Shown here one piece after another: positions 1-8,817 of a DNA stretch of 64,000 nucleotides. How positions within the stretch are numbered: the stretch's first letter is position 1; each line of letters opens with the position of its first letter. This stretch comes from Eubacterium sp. (GTDB lineage Bacteria; Bacillota; Clostridia; Lachnospirales; Lachnospiraceae), in the NCBI GenBank assembly GCA_017541035.1, contig JAFXZW010000052.1, positions 94,498 through 158,497 on the forward strand, written 5' to 3'. The notes under the pieces were generated by a model. It had not been told where the DNA came from and searched no databases. It worked only from the letters and a program-made list of their open reading frames with translations. The position numbers and the translations under genes are program-made.

Positions 1-1815
1 GTCCGGTGTATATTCCGTCGTCACCCAGCTGCCTTCCGCTTCCAGCACACGTGTAAGATAGATCGTATTACTGAGGAAGCTGACTTCGGAGATCAGAACT
101 CCGGATTTCTGGTAGTTCTTCTCTTCCTTTCCGCTGCGGCCTACAAAGAACACATTGCTGAAAAGGTATTTCGCGCTTCCGTCCGCTGCCCGGCTTACCC
201 GATCAGGGTCGGCTGCTCCGTATACAAAATCCGTTCCGACAAAGGCCAGCGGCGCCAGCTTTTTCCCGCTTTTTGTAATCGTCGTGCTCTTGTCGTCGGA
301 GAGATCCCGGAGCATCAACCGGTCATAGCCCAGTCCCTCTGTCTGCTCCGGATAAGCGACTACGGAGCCGTCATCGGATACATAAACCTCCGTATCCCGC
401 AGATACTCCACCAGTACACTCTCCTCTCGGCTGTCAAAGGAATAACTGCGAATGCTCTCACCTACCAGATAGTAGAGCTTTTTTCTCTCCAGATCCAGGT
501 AGAGCAGCTTCTCCATTTCCAGCTTCAACTGAGGGTAGGAAATGTCCGTCTTCACAAAAACGATCTCTTCAATGGTTCTGGTATCTTTTTTATAGCATTG
601 CAAAAGGAGGCCGTTTTCCCCCTCATGTCTTCCGCTGTCCATCCGTCCATAAACCGCAAACCAAGCCTCCGTATCATTTACAGCCAGCGGCCGGATACCC
701 TGTGAACGGCCGTAAAGGAAAGCAGAATTCTCCGCTCCGTAGATCCTGGTTATGGTGGAAGCATTGTAATCATAATACCACATGCTGTTATCCGCCTCGA
801 AAAGCAGATACTCACTGTCCTCACTGATCGCATAAACCGGTGAATGATCCAGAATACCGAAGTGAAGTCCGTTCAGATTTCTGTCAAAATCCGAATCCTG
901 ATAGTTCTCCCGTACCTTCCGGAAATAATTGATCACATTTGAAGAATCCTTCTCAGGTACATATTCCATGGAGAACTGTTCCTCTACGTCATAATAAGTG
1001 ATCTGTGACAATTCTTCATTCGTTGTGCAGACACGGTAACGATACACCACCGTTCCGCTGTTTTCGCTGATCTCCGTCAACGATATTTTTTTGTCCCCGA
1101 TGATTTCCGGGGAAAGCTCCCCCCAGACCAGAGTATCGTAATCCGATTGCAGGGATACAAATCCCAGATCATCCGGAGCGAAATCCTCCGGCGTATTCTT
1201 CAGATAAGCCGTGATTTCCTTCTTCTGACGGTCATTCTTCTCCGAAAAAATCATGTGGTGAAAATCTCCGGCCGCCTTCATAAGAGATGCCAGACGGGTG
1301 CGGGGAAGACGGATCACACGGGTATAAAAATGCAGATCCTCCCCAGCCGTATTCGCCGCCACCACTTCAAAGGTATACTCCTTGTTCCGGAGCAGATCCA
1401 TGCGGAAGGTGCAGGTATAACCCGCCATCCCGTCCTTTTGCTCATCCAGGGCGGACAGTTCCCCTTCCTCGATCAGATTCCCGTCAACGACATTGCGAAG
1501 TCGGTACCGGATTTTACTCAGAACATCGTTTCGTTCATCCAGATAAACGGTTACTGTGTGGTCTTCATCGGAAAGCGGAATGATGGCATCCCGTAAAAGG
1601 GCTGCATCCATATCCTGCCGGTATGCCGGAACCGGAGAAAGGACCTCCCCATCCACGCACGTAAAAAGCACCGGAAGTGCGGTGCCCCTCAGTTCCACAT
1701 AGGCCGCCTTGCTCCCCCGGTTGCTGATTACATTTACGATCAGGGCGGTTCCCGTGAAAATGATAAGAAAGAGAACCGTCCTGATCACTATTTTACCGAA
1801 TGTGCTTTTCCACAT
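1..1815 (-). CDS. Membrane-anchored protein of unknown family (3' end missing)
   Basis: The frame is open from an ATG at 1815 to the left edge, so 605 codons are visible and the C-terminus is outside the window. A short basic N-terminus is followed by one hydrophobic segment (about residues 9-29, including VLFLIIFTGTALIV), which suggests a membrane anchor with a large extracytoplasmic part. The remainder is rich in short beta-strand-like stretches with Tyr, Asp and Gly turns, resembling a beta-propeller or sandwich; this is inference, and I recognise no family. The gene starts 8 bp after the pfkA stop, with a GGAG about 13 nt before the ATG, so it is probably co-transcribed with pfkA. Confidence 0.7.
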   Translation of the reverse strand, partial: MWKSTFGKIVIRTVLFLIIFTGTALIVNVISNRGSKAAYVELRGTALPVLFTCVDGEVLSPVPAYRQDMDAALLRDAIIPLSDEDHTVTVYLDERNDVLSKIRYRLRNVVDGNLIEEGELSALDEQKDGMAGYTCTFRMDLLRNKEYTFEVVAANTAGEDLHFYTRVIRLPRTRLASLMKAAGDFHHMIFSEKNDRQKKEITAYLKNTPEDFAPDDLGFVSLQSDYDTLVWGELSPEIIGDKKISLTEISENSGTVVYRYRVCTTNEELSQITYYDVEEQFSMEYVPEKDSSNVINYFRKVRENYQDSDFDRNLNGLHFGILDHSPVYAISEDSEYLLFEADNSMWYYDYNASTITRIYGAENSAFLYGRSQGIRPLAVNDTEAWFAVYGRMDSGRHEGENGLLLQCYKKDTRTIEEIVFVKTDISYPQLKLEMEKLLYLDLERKKLYYLVGESIRSYSFDSREESVLVEYLRDTEVYVSDDGSVVAYPEQTEGLGYDRLMLRDLSDDKSTTITKSGKKLAPLAFVGTDFVYGAADPDRVSRAADGSAKYLFSNVFFVGRSGKEEKNYQKSGVLISEVSFLSNTIYLTRVLEAEGSWVTTEYTPD

Positions 1816-1823
1816 ATTTACCG

Positions 1824-2903
1824 TTAATCTCCGAAGCAGATTCCCAACGTCTTCGCTTCCTGAATGGCCTGGTTATCTACCTCCACATATTTCAGTTTTC
1901 CTGCCGTCTCGGAAAGCGGGATCGCGGTCACCTGATTATTCAGCATAACCACCAGTTTTCCGAAATCCTTATCCCGGATCAGTTCTGCCGCCTTTGCACC
2001 GAAACGGCTGGAAATGAAGCGGTCATAGGCATCCGGGCTGCCGCCGCGCTGGGTATGTCCCGGAAGGGCTACGCGAACGTCCGCATTTACCTTTCCGCGG
2101 ATCTGATCTGCGATCTCATAGGCAATGGAGGGATGCTGTAATGCCGCGATTGCTTCCTTCTTTTCCTTCTTCGGCAGCTTCGCTACTTCCTTGGGGATTG
2201 CGCCCTCAGCCACGCAAATGATAGTGAAGCGCTTGCCTTGCTTGGTTCTCTTGTCGATGGCCTTAAATACCTTCTTCATATCATAGGGAACCTCCGGAAG
2301 AAGGATCACATCCGCGCCGCCTGCAATGCCTGCGTACAGGGTAATCCAGCCAACCTTATGGCCCATGATCTCAATAACAAAAACACGGCTGTGAGATTCA
2401 GCGGTCGTATAAATGCAGTCAATGGCATGGGTTGCCACATCCACTGCACTCTGGAAGCCGAAGGTGACATCCGTTCCCCAGATATCATTATCGATGGTCT
2501 TGGGAAGACCCACTACATTTAACCCGTTCTGAGAAAGAAGGTTAGCGGTCTTCTGGGAACCATTTCCCCCCAGAACCACCAGGCAGTCAAGATCCAGCTT
2601 CTTGTAGTTTTTGATCATGGCCGGAACCTTCTCCACGCCGTCATCCGTAGGTGTCTCCATCATCTTGAAGGGCATACGGGATGTTCCCAGGATCGTACCA
2701 CCCTTATTCAGAAGTCCCGTGAAATCCATGGGCTTCATCTTCTGGTAATTGCCGTAAATCAGGCCCTTGTAGCCATCCTTAAAGCCGTAGATCTCTACCT
2801 CACCTTCTCCGAACAGATTCTCCAGGCCCTTCGCTACGCCGCGCATGGTGGCGTTCAGTGCCTGACAGTCTCCCCCGCTGGTCAGCATACCGATTTTCTT
2901 CAT
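1824..2903 (-). CDS. pfkA: 6-phosphofructokinase
   Basis: Phosphorylates fructose 6-phosphate to fructose 1,6-bisphosphate, the committed step of glycolysis, in the cytoplasm. The 359 residues start with the family N-terminus (MLTSGGDCQALNATMRG) and contain LPKTIDND at 134-140, with the catalytic Asp. The nucleotide loop reads GGNGS at 112-116 where the E. coli enzyme has GGDGS. Gly after this position points to ATP use, while Lys in PKTIDND is usual in pyrophosphate-type and trypanosomal-type enzymes. The phosphoryl donor is therefore most likely ATP but cannot be fixed from sequence alone. The ATG at 2903 follows a good AAGGAGG. Confidence 0.93.
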   Translation of the reverse strand: MKKIGMLTSGGDCQALNATMRGVAKGLENLFGEGEVEIYGFKDGYKGLIYGNYQKMKPMDFTGLLNKGGTILGTSRMPFKMMETPTDDGVEKVPAMIKNYKKLDLDCLVVLGGNGSQKTANLLSQNGLNVVGLPKTIDNDIWGTDVTFGFQSAVDVATHAIDCIYTTAESHSRVFVIEIMGHKVGWITLYAGIAGGADVILLPEVPYDMKKVFKAIDKRTKQGKRFTIICVAEGAIPKEVAKLPKKEKKEAIAALQHPSIAYEIADQIRGKVNADVRVALPGHTQRGGSPDAYDRFISSRFGAKAAELIRDKDFGKLVVMLNNQVTAIPLSETAGKLKYVEVDNQAIQEAKTLGICFGD

Positions 2904-2997
2904 TCGTTACCCCTCCTTTATTGTATTATAACACGCTTCATCCTTTTTGATTTTGTCTGATGCTACACCTCTGTTGTCAGGATGCTCCATCCCTTAT

Positions 2998-3133
2998 GTC
3001 ATTCTGAGGCCGCAGGCCGAAGAATCTCTTCGCGTCTTAAAGATCCTTCGCACTCCGTGCTCAGGATGACACATCTATCCATTCAGGATGTTCCTCCTCT
3101 GTTGTCATTCTGAGGCCGCAGGCCGAAGAATCT
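2998..3133. repeat. Inverted-repeat dispersed element, one full and one half copy
   Basis: The arm at 2998-3027 (GTCATTCTGAG, GC-rich centre, CGAAGAATCT) recurs identically at 3104-3133. An imperfect inverted copy lies at 3041-3070 (AGATCCTTCG to CAGGATGAC), so 2998-3070 can fold into a long hairpin. It fills the space between recR and pfkA and stops 11 bp before the recR stop codon. The look is that of a small non-autonomous palindromic repeat. A similar motif, from memory, occurs in many gut Firmicute genomes. Confidence 0.75.
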
Positions 3134-3143
3134 CTAACACGGG

Positions 3144-3740
3144 TTACAGTTCCACTCGGCCGTCCAGGGCACGGAGCAATGTCATTTCGTCCGTGCATTC
3201 CAGATCTCCGCCTACCGGTACGCCGGTGGCGATCCGGCTGCATTTGATCCCGGCCGGCTTGACCATTTTGGAAATGTACACCGCCGTGGCCTCTCCTTCC
3301 ACGCTGGAATTTGTGGCAATGATCAGTTCCTCACAGTCACCCCGCAAGCGGATCATCAGCTCCTTCAGCCGGATGTCCTGCGGTCCGATCCCCGCTGCCG
3401 GATTGATCACACCATGCAGCACATGATAAACGCCCGTGTACTTTCCGGTACGTTCATAGGCTGCCAGCTCCCGCGGGCTTTCCACCACCATGATGAGCTT
3501 ATGATCCCTTTCCGGGGAAGCACAGATGGGGCAGACATCCCGATCCGTAATGGTGCAGCATTCCTTACAGTATTTGATTTTCTTCTTTACCTGCTGTATG
3601 GAAGAAGCCAGCGCTTCCGCCCTGTCCTCCGGCATTCCAATGATATAAAAGGCAAGCCGCTGCGCGCTGCGGGGACCGATCCCCGGAAGCCTTGACAGTT
3701 CTTCGATCAGACGGCTGACCTCTCCTCCGTATATCTCCAT
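3144..3740 (-). CDS. recR: Recombination mediator protein RecR
   Basis: RecR works with RecO and RecF to load RecA on gapped DNA during recombinational repair. The 198 residues match the usual length. An N-terminal helix-hairpin-helix (LPGIGPRSAQRLAFYII) is followed by a four-Cys zinc finger (Cys 58, 61, 70, 73) and a Toprim domain starting near residue 80. The ATG directly abuts the ebfC stop codon (3741), so the two are translationally linked. dnaX-ebfC-recR is a classic bacterial operon, here transcribed from a promoter before dnaX. Confidence 0.97.
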   Translation of the reverse strand: MEIYGGEVSRLIEELSRLPGIGPRSAQRLAFYIIGMPEDRAEALASSIQQVKKKIKYCKECCTITDRDVCPICASPERDHKLIMVVESPRELAAYERTGKYTGVYHVLHGVINPAAGIGPQDIRLKELMIRLRGDCEELIIATNSSVEGEATAVYISKMVKPAGIKCSRIATGVPVGGDLECTDEMTLLRALDGRVEL

Positions 3741-4097
3741 TTAGAACGGAAGACCTCCTCCCAGGCCGCCCATGCCGGCGATCTTGCCCATAACCTCGGA
3801 CTCATCCTCCGACTGGAGACGCAGCACTTCATTGACGGCTGCCAGCACCAGATCCTCCAGCATTTCCACGTCATCGGGATCCACTGCCTCGGGAGAAATG
3901 GAAACACCTGTGATCTCCTTCTTCCCGTTCATTTTTACCTTGACCACTCCGCCGCCGGCCGTGCCCTCGTACTCCTTCTCCTCCAGTTCCGCCTTGGATT
4001 CCTCCATCTGCTTCTGCATACGCTGGGCCTGCTTCATGAGATTATTCATGTTGCCGGGCATCATGCCCATTCCGCCATAGCCGCCTCTCTTTGCCAT
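3741..4097 (-). CDS. ebfC: YbaB/EbfC nucleoid-associated protein
   Basis: Small DNA-binding dimer of the YbaB/EbfC family, thought to coat the nucleoid. The 118 residues have a Gly/Met-rich start ([17 protein letters not shown]), a long amphipathic helix ([16 protein letters not shown]) and the family core [18 protein letters not shown]. It lies between dnaX and recR, the usual location, 41 bp after the dnaX stop and directly abutting recR. Confidence 0.95.
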   Translation of the reverse strand: MAKRGGYGGMGMMPGNMNNLMKQAQRMQKQMEESKAELEEKEYEGTAGGGVVKVKMNGKKEITGVSISPEAVDPDDVEMLEDLVLAAVNEVLRLQSEDESEVMGKIAGMGGLGGGLPF

Positions 4098-4138
4098 TTT
4101 CTTTATCCTCCTGATTCTACTAAATACGATTTATTTTT

Positions 4139-5803
4139 TCAGTCCACGATCTCCACACCCGGAAAATGGATCTTCGAGAGATCCGGCATTCCGTCCCGGC
4201 GGACCGCTGCATTTCTGTCATCCTCCACAGTAAGATTTACCCTGAAGCCGGCGATCCTGCCGATCTCCTCCTCCAGCCGTTCCAGCTTCTCGGGATTCTG
4301 GAAATATGCGTCTGCCGCCCCACCCTGATTCATCTGAACCAGCAGGATGAGGCCGATGGCTTCCTGCTCCTGATTCAGCTTCGGTCGAACAGAGGCAACA
4401 TTCTGCAGATACCCTCGTATGGGCTGCGGAAGCTGCGGGATGATCTTCCGGTTCCAGTCCTGCGCCAGCTGAAGGATCTCCTCCGCCTTAGCGGGAGGGA
4501 AGCTTTCCCGGATCAGGGCAACCTGCTCCTCGGGCGTTCTCTCCGGACTTTTCTCCTCCGGAGCAGCCTCCGACTGCTGCACAGCCTGAACCAGCATACC
4601 GTTATCAATCTTCTTTTCCAGTTCCATAAGGCCGGAAAGTCCGCTTTCCGCCTTGTCCGCCCGTCCTTCCAGCCGGTCCAGTCGGGCTATCACGCCGGTA
4701 AGATCCGTATCACATTCCGGCCTCATCAGCCGGAGAATACCCATTTCCAGAGTAATCCGCTTCATGGTAGATAATCTGAGCTCCTGCAGCAGTTCCTGCA
4801 GCACCCGGATCTCATACTGCAAAGTATCCTCCGTCAGCTTCTCACCCAAAGCTCTCAGCGCTTCCACATTTTCCGCCGTCATATCCAGCGTCTTTCCAAG
4901 CTCCGGGGAAAGCTTCAGGAAGAGGATATTTCGCAGGAACATACAGAAGTCTTCCGTGAATCTGGTCAGTTCCGTTCCTCTCCATACCACCTCGGAGATC
5001 AGATCCATCACGCCCACGGTATCGTCTGCCACGACCCCCTTCTCCAGCCGGAGGAAGAGATCCACATCTACCGCACCAATGGCATCCAGCGCCATATCCA
5101 GCGTCAGCTGCTCATCCGGGTGATAGGACATGCACTGATCCAGCAATGACAGGGCGTCACGCATGGATCCGTCTGCCGCCCGGGCCACATACTCCAGCGC
5201 TTCCTGTGTTGCGTCTGATCCCTCCGCTGTGAGGATCGTCCGCATCCGGTCTGCTATGACGCCGTAGGGGATCCTGCGGAAATCATAACGCTGGCAACGG
5301 GATTTAATGGTAATGGGAACCTTGTGAAGTTCCGTGGTCGCCAGTATGAAAAGCACATATGCGGGAGGTTCCTCCAGCGTCTTCAGCAAGGCGTTGAAGG
5401 CGCTCATGGAAAGCATATGCACCTCGTCGATGATATAAACCAGTTTTTTTCCCTCTGCGGGAGGGTACTGCACCCGTTCATTGATCTCACGGACATTATC
5501 GACGCCGTTGTTGGAGGCCGCATCGATCTCCACCACATTCATGGCATTCCCGGCAGCGATCCTCCTGCAGCTCTCACACTCCCCGCATGGACTGCCATCC
5601 TGAGGATTCTCGCAGTTCACTGCCTTGGCCAGAAGCTTCGCCACCGAAGTCTTGCCGGTGCCCCGGGTCCCGCAGAAGAGGTAGGCATGGCCGATCCGGT
5701 CGTGGATCATCTGATTTTTCAATGTTGTCACGATCGCGTCCTGCCCTTTTACCTCCGCAAAGGTTTCCGGGCGGAACTTGCGGTAAAGCGCCACATAGGC
5801 CAT
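4139..5803 (-). CDS. dnaX: DNA polymerase III subunits gamma/tau
   Basis: Clamp-loader ATPase of the replicative polymerase. The chosen start is the ATG at 5803 (MAYVALYRKFRP), giving 554 residues. It has an AAGGTGATG ribosome site and sits about 38 nt after the predicted transcription start. A GTG at 5833 extends the frame by 10 codons but would leave almost no leader and no ribosome site. Walker A (GTRGTGKT, 45-52), four zinc-binding Cys (64, 73, 76, 79) and Walker B (VYIIDEVH, 122-129) are intact. The C-terminal third is tau-like and acidic. First gene of dnaX-ebfC-recR. Confidence 0.96.
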   Translation of the reverse strand: MAYVALYRKFRPETFAEVKGQDAIVTTLKNQMIHDRIGHAYLFCGTRGTGKTSVAKLLAKAVNCENPQDGSPCGECESCRRIAAGNAMNVVEIDAASNNGVDNVREINERVQYPPAEGKKLVYIIDEVHMLSMSAFNALLKTLEEPPAYVLFILATTELHKVPITIKSRCQRYDFRRIPYGVIADRMRTILTAEGSDATQEALEYVARAADGSMRDALSLLDQCMSYHPDEQLTLDMALDAIGAVDVDLFLRLEKGVVADDTVGVMDLISEVVWRGTELTRFTEDFCMFLRNILFLKLSPELGKTLDMTAENVEALRALGEKLTEDTLQYEIRVLQELLQELRLSTMKRITLEMGILRLMRPECDTDLTGVIARLDRLEGRADKAESGLSGLMELEKKIDNGMLVQAVQQSEAAPEEKSPERTPEEQVALIRESFPPAKAEEILQLAQDWNRKIIPQLPQPIRGYLQNVASVRPKLNQEQEAIGLILLVQMNQGGAADAYFQNPEKLERLEEEIGRIAGFRVNLTVEDDRNAAVRRDGMPDLSKIHFPGVEIVD

Positions 5804-5847
5804 TTCCACATCACCTTTCCGCTCTTCAGTCACTCGAGTCGATTTCC

Positions 5848-5876
5848 ATTATACATAAAAATGCCCTCTTCCGCAA
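5848..5876 (-). promoter_or_regulatory. SigA-type promoter of dnaX operon
   Basis: TTGCGG at 5871-5876, a 17-bp spacer and a perfect TATAAT at 5848-5853 (minus strand). The predicted start near 5841 favours the ATG at 5803 over the upstream GTG as the dnaX start. Confidence 0.75.
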
Positions 5877-5985
5877 CAACGAGAATCAGGCTAAATATGG
5901 TTCAAGAAAATATCTCGGTGAATTCCACAGGAGATGGCTTCTTTATCAGATAATTGACTGAATTTCCTGTGTTATTTACGCAAAA

Positions 5986-6023
5986 AGAGGACGGTTCTGT
6001 CGACATCCAATGAACCGTCCTCT
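5986..6023 (-). terminator. Rho-independent terminator after the GGGtGRT gene
   Basis: A perfect 12-bp stem (AGAGGACGGTTC at 5986-5997 with its complement at 6012-6023) and 14-nt loop, followed on the minus strand by a T run. It ends the GGGtGRT/NifU-like unit and insulates dnaX. Confidence 0.85.
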
Positions 6024-6071
6024 TCTATGCCTGAAAGGCAATCGCTGGCCTTTCTGAAGGCATTCGCGTTT

Positions 6072-7097
6072 CTAGAACTTGCCTGCTTTTGCGGCTTCTT
6101 CGATGGATACGGCGGTGGATACCGTCATACCTACCATCGGGTTATTTCCTGCGCCGATGAGACCCATCATCTCTACGTGAGCCGGTACGGAGGAGGAGCC
6201 TGCAAACTGAGCGTCACTGTGCATACGTCCCATGGTATCGGTCATACCGTAGGAAGCGGGGCCTGCAGCCATGTTGTCCGGGTGAAGGGTACGTCCTGTA
6301 CCGCCGCCGGATGCTACAGAGAAGTACTTCTTTCCTGCCTCTACGCGCTCCTTCTTGTAGGTACCTGCAACCGGATGCTGGAAACGTGTCGGGTTGGTGG
6401 AGTTACCTGTGATGGATACGTCAACATTCTCCTTCCACATAATGGCAACGCCTTCCTGAACATCGTTGGCACCGTAGCAGTTAACCTTTGCACGCGGTGA
6501 CTCCGGATCCTTGGAGTAGCACTTGCGGAATACTTCCTCAACCTCGCCGGTGAAGTAGTTGTACTTGGTCTCCACATAGGTGAAGCCATTGATCCTGGAA
6601 ATGATCTGAGCGGCATCCTTGCCAAGTCCGTTCAGGATAACACGAAGCGGTTTCTGACGAACCTTGTTAGCCTTCTCTGCGATACCGATCGCTCCCTCAG
6701 CCGCTGCGAAGGACTCATGTCCTGCCAGGAATGCGAAGCACTCGGTGTCTTCTTCCAGAAGCATCTTACCCAGGTTACCATGGCCAAGGCCTACCTTACG
6801 GCGGTCAGCTACGGAACCGGGAATACAGAACGCCTGAAGGCCGATGCCGATTGCCGCTGCTGCATCAGCTGCTCTTCTGCAGCCCTTCTTGATGGCGATG
6901 GCTGCACCAACGGTGTAAGCCCACTTTGCGTTCTCAAAGCAGATGGGCTGAATGCCTTCGATCAGATGATATACATCAATACCTGCTGCATCGCAGATCT
7001 CTTTACACTCCTCAACGGAGGAAATCCCATACTCCTTAAGCGCTGCAAGGATCTGGGGCTCTCTTCTCTCATAAGATTCAAATAATGCCATTTTCAT
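6072..7097 (-). CDS. GGGtGRT protein, function unknown
   Basis: A 341-residue soluble protein of the family named for its GGGTGRT motif, found here at residues 264-270. Other visible features are a Gly/Ala-rich segment with several Cys (KKGCRRAADAAAAIGIG, 70-86) and GNSTNPTRFQHPVAG around 231-245. In many anaerobes the family sits beside a NifU-like scaffold, as here: the two genes are 12 bp apart and share a promoter. That suggests a role with an iron-sulfur or sulfur-transfer step, but no reaction is established. The ATG at 7097 has GAGG 6 nt upstream. There are no membrane segments or signal peptide. Confidence 0.88.
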   Translation of the reverse strand: MKMALFESYERREPQILAALKEYGISSVEECKEICDAAGIDVYHLIEGIQPICFENAKWAYTVGAAIAIKKGCRRAADAAAAIGIGLQAFCIPGSVADRRKVGLGHGNLGKMLLEEDTECFAFLAGHESFAAAEGAIGIAEKANKVRQKPLRVILNGLGKDAAQIISRINGFTYVETKYNYFTGEVEEVFRKCYSKDPESPRAKVNCYGANDVQEGVAIMWKENVDVSITGNSTNPTRFQHPVAGTYKKERVEAGKKYFSVASGGGTGRTLHPDNMAAGPASYGMTDTMGRMHSDAQFAGSSSVPAHVEMMGLIGAGNNPMVGMTVSTAVSIEEAAKAGKF

Positions 7098-7109
7098 ATC
7101 CTCGCTTTC

Positions 7110-7802
7110 TTATTCTTTTCTGGGATCGATCAGACGAACTGCGTCAGCAACACGTCCGTACTGTCCGGAAGCCTTATCTACTGCGGTCTTCGGGTCATCG
7201 CCTGCCTTAATGAAGTCCATCATCTTGCCGAAATTGATGTACTTGTAGCCGATGATCTCATCATTCTCATCCAGAGCAACATGGGTGATGTAACCATCTG
7301 TCAGCTCCAGATAACGGGGTCCCTTATCCAGCGTGCCGTATGTGGTACCAACCATGGAACGTGCGCCCTTACCCAGGTCTTCAAGACCGGCACCGATCTG
7401 AAGTCCGTCCTCGGAGAACGCACTCTGGGTTCTGCCGTAAACGATCTGCAGGAACAGCTCACGCATAGCCGTATTGATGGCATCGCATACAAGGTCAGTA
7501 TTCAGCGCTTCAAGAACAGTCAGTCCCGGAAGGATCTCCGCTGCCATAGCTGCGGAATGGGTCATTCCGGAGCATCCGATGGTCTCTACCAGTGCTTCCT
7601 GGATGATGCCGTCCTTCACATTCAGAGACAGCTTGCAGCATCCCTGCTGCGGTGCACACCAGCCGATACCATGTGTGTAACCGGAGATATCTTCTACTTT
7701 CTTTGCCTGTACCCATTTTGCCTCTTCCGGGATGGGTGCAGCGCCATGATGTACCCCCTGGGTTACAGGGCACATATTTTTAACTTCTGTTGAGTAAATC
7801 AT
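7110..7802 (-). CDS. NifU-like iron-sulfur scaffold protein
   Basis: A 230-residue protein resembling NifU/IscU scaffolds. It has Cys at 11, 49, 55, 56, 77 and 106, including GCSGMTHSAAMAAE (76-89), which parallels the second conserved Cys motif of IscU-type scaffolds. It is longer than IscU (about 130 residues), and the extra C-terminal half carries no motif I know. It begins with a strong AAGGAGG ribosome site and precedes the GGGtGRT gene by 12 bp. The two are probably one functional module. Actual cluster assembly is inference from the Cys pattern. Confidence 0.82.
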   Translation of the reverse strand: MIYSTEVKNMCPVTQGVHHGAAPIPEEAKWVQAKKVEDISGYTHGIGWCAPQQGCCKLSLNVKDGIIQEALVETIGCSGMTHSAAMAAEILPGLTVLEALNTDLVCDAINTAMRELFLQIVYGRTQSAFSEDGLQIGAGLEDLGKGARSMVGTTYGTLDKGPRYLELTDGYITHVALDENDEIIGYKYINFGKMMDFIKAGDDPKTAVDKASGQYGRVADAVRLIDPRKE

Positions 7803-7828
7803 ATGCTCCTCCTTTTAAAATGTAATAT

Positions 7829-7842
7829 GGTTAACCCTAACC
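7829..7842. promoter_or_regulatory. Palindrome in the leader of the NifU-like gene
   Basis: GGTTA-ACCC-TAACC lies just downstream of the -10 of the minus-strand promoter and about 27 bp before the start codon, where a repressor would act as a roadblock. No regulator is known. Confidence 0.4.
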
Positions 7843-7845
7843 TAT

Positions 7846-7874
7846 AGTTTATTAGTTTCCGCCACTTTTCGCAA
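7846..7874 (-). promoter_or_regulatory. Promoter of NifU-like/GGGtGRT operon
   Basis: TTGCGA at 7869-7874, 17-bp spacer, TAAACT at 7846-7851 on the minus strand. The -10 is imperfect, so activation or repression is likely. Confidence 0.55.
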
Positions 7875-7928
7875 GCAGAAAATAGGGGAATTGGCGGTTT
7901 TTTCCTTTTTTTCCCCCATGAGAAATGA

Positions 7929-7957
7929 TTGCAGAACACCTTATTTTTCAGTATAAT
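7929..7957 (+). promoter_or_regulatory. Promoter of the methyltransferase gene
   Basis: TTGCAG at 7929-7934, 17-bp spacer, TATAAT at 7952-7957. It lies downstream of an in-frame ATG at 7925, which rules that ATG out and supports the start at 8009. Confidence 0.65.
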
Positions 7958-8008
7958 GGATTGACGGATTGCAAAATTCCGCTACTTCTTTATCATAGAG
8001 GGATCATT

Positions 8009-8608
8009 ATGGAGAATCAGGAAATCAAAGAAAATGCAGAAGAGATGGCAGAAGAAAAAACCACGGAGGAACCGGTAAATCTTTCCGACCTTCCTCCCAT
8101 TGTGTCAAAAAATGTGGTCATGCCCATGTCATCCTTTGGGATCGGTCCGGTTTTCGGTGCGATTGCCGTCGTACTGACCGTTCTGGGGATTGTCTTCCGG
8201 AAGAGATGGATCTTCGCATCAGGTATTCCTTCGTCGAATGTCCTGCGCTACATTTATCTCGGTCTGGGCATCGTGCTCTGCCTTGCCGGACTGCTGATCT
8301 ATCTGGAAGCCGTATTCGGAGTGCGGATCGACAGCTATATCAAGGCAAATAAGCTCTGCACAGAAGGAGTCTATGCCTGGACACGAAACCCCATTTATAC
8401 CGGAATCCTTTTTGTCTGCACCGGTGCCCTTTTCATCTCCGGAAATGTTTACATGTACGTGATCCCCATCTTCCTCTGGGGGCTTCTGACCATCCTTCTG
8501 AAGAAGACAGAGGAACCTGTTCTGATCCAGCGTTTTGATCAGGAATTTGTAGACTACATGGTCAGTGTCAACCGGGTACTCCCAAAGCCCCCGGCGAAGA
8601 AGAAATAA
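8009..8608 (+). CDS. PEMT/ICMT-family membrane methyltransferase
   Basis: A 199-residue membrane protein of the isoprenylcysteine/phospholipid methyltransferase type, which uses S-adenosylmethionine. An acidic N-terminal tail of about 40 residues is followed by four hydrophobic segments. The signature block is GVYAWTRNPIYTGIL, then EEPVLIQRFDQEFVDYMVSVNRVLP, the usual cofactor-binding end of the family. The substrate is unknown. The start at 8009 (MENQEIKEN) was chosen because the mapped promoter lies downstream of the alternative ATG at 7925. It is transcribed divergently from the NifU-like gene and followed by a strong terminator. Confidence 0.82.
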   Translation: MENQEIKENAEEMAEEKTTEEPVNLSDLPPIVSKNVVMPMSSFGIGPVFGAIAVVLTVLGIVFRKRWIFASGIPSSNVLRYIYLGLGIVLCLAGLLIYLEAVFGVRIDSYIKANKLCTEGVYAWTRNPIYTGILFVCTGALFISGNVYMYVIPIFLWGLLTILLKKTEEPVLIQRFDQEFVDYMVSVNRVLPKPPAKKK

Positions 8609-8664
8609 ACCCAAACTGTTCACGGCAGCAGAAAGAGAATCAATCACAGACCCGACGGTATGAT

Positions 8665-8703
8665 AAAAAATGGCAGTGGATGATGAATCCGCTGCCATTT
8701 TTT
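8665..8703. terminator. Bidirectional terminator
   Basis: AAAAAATGGCAG pairs with CTGCCATTTTTT around a loop that can pair further. It serves the plus-strand methyltransferase gene and the minus-strand Nudix gene, which converge here. Confidence 0.85.
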
Positions 8704-8817
8704 CGTCTGTAATCTGCCAGGATATAAATGCGGATAGCCGCACCATTTTATCTGCTTTGCCCAAGATCAGGCGAGGTTTGAATAATGTACGCAGGAAATG
8801 CAGAAATCAGATATAGC

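Noticed and set aside
5804-5833. GTG start of dnaX ten codons upstream
   Set aside because: It lies about 8 nt from the predicted transcription start and has no ribosome site; the ATG at 5803 has both.
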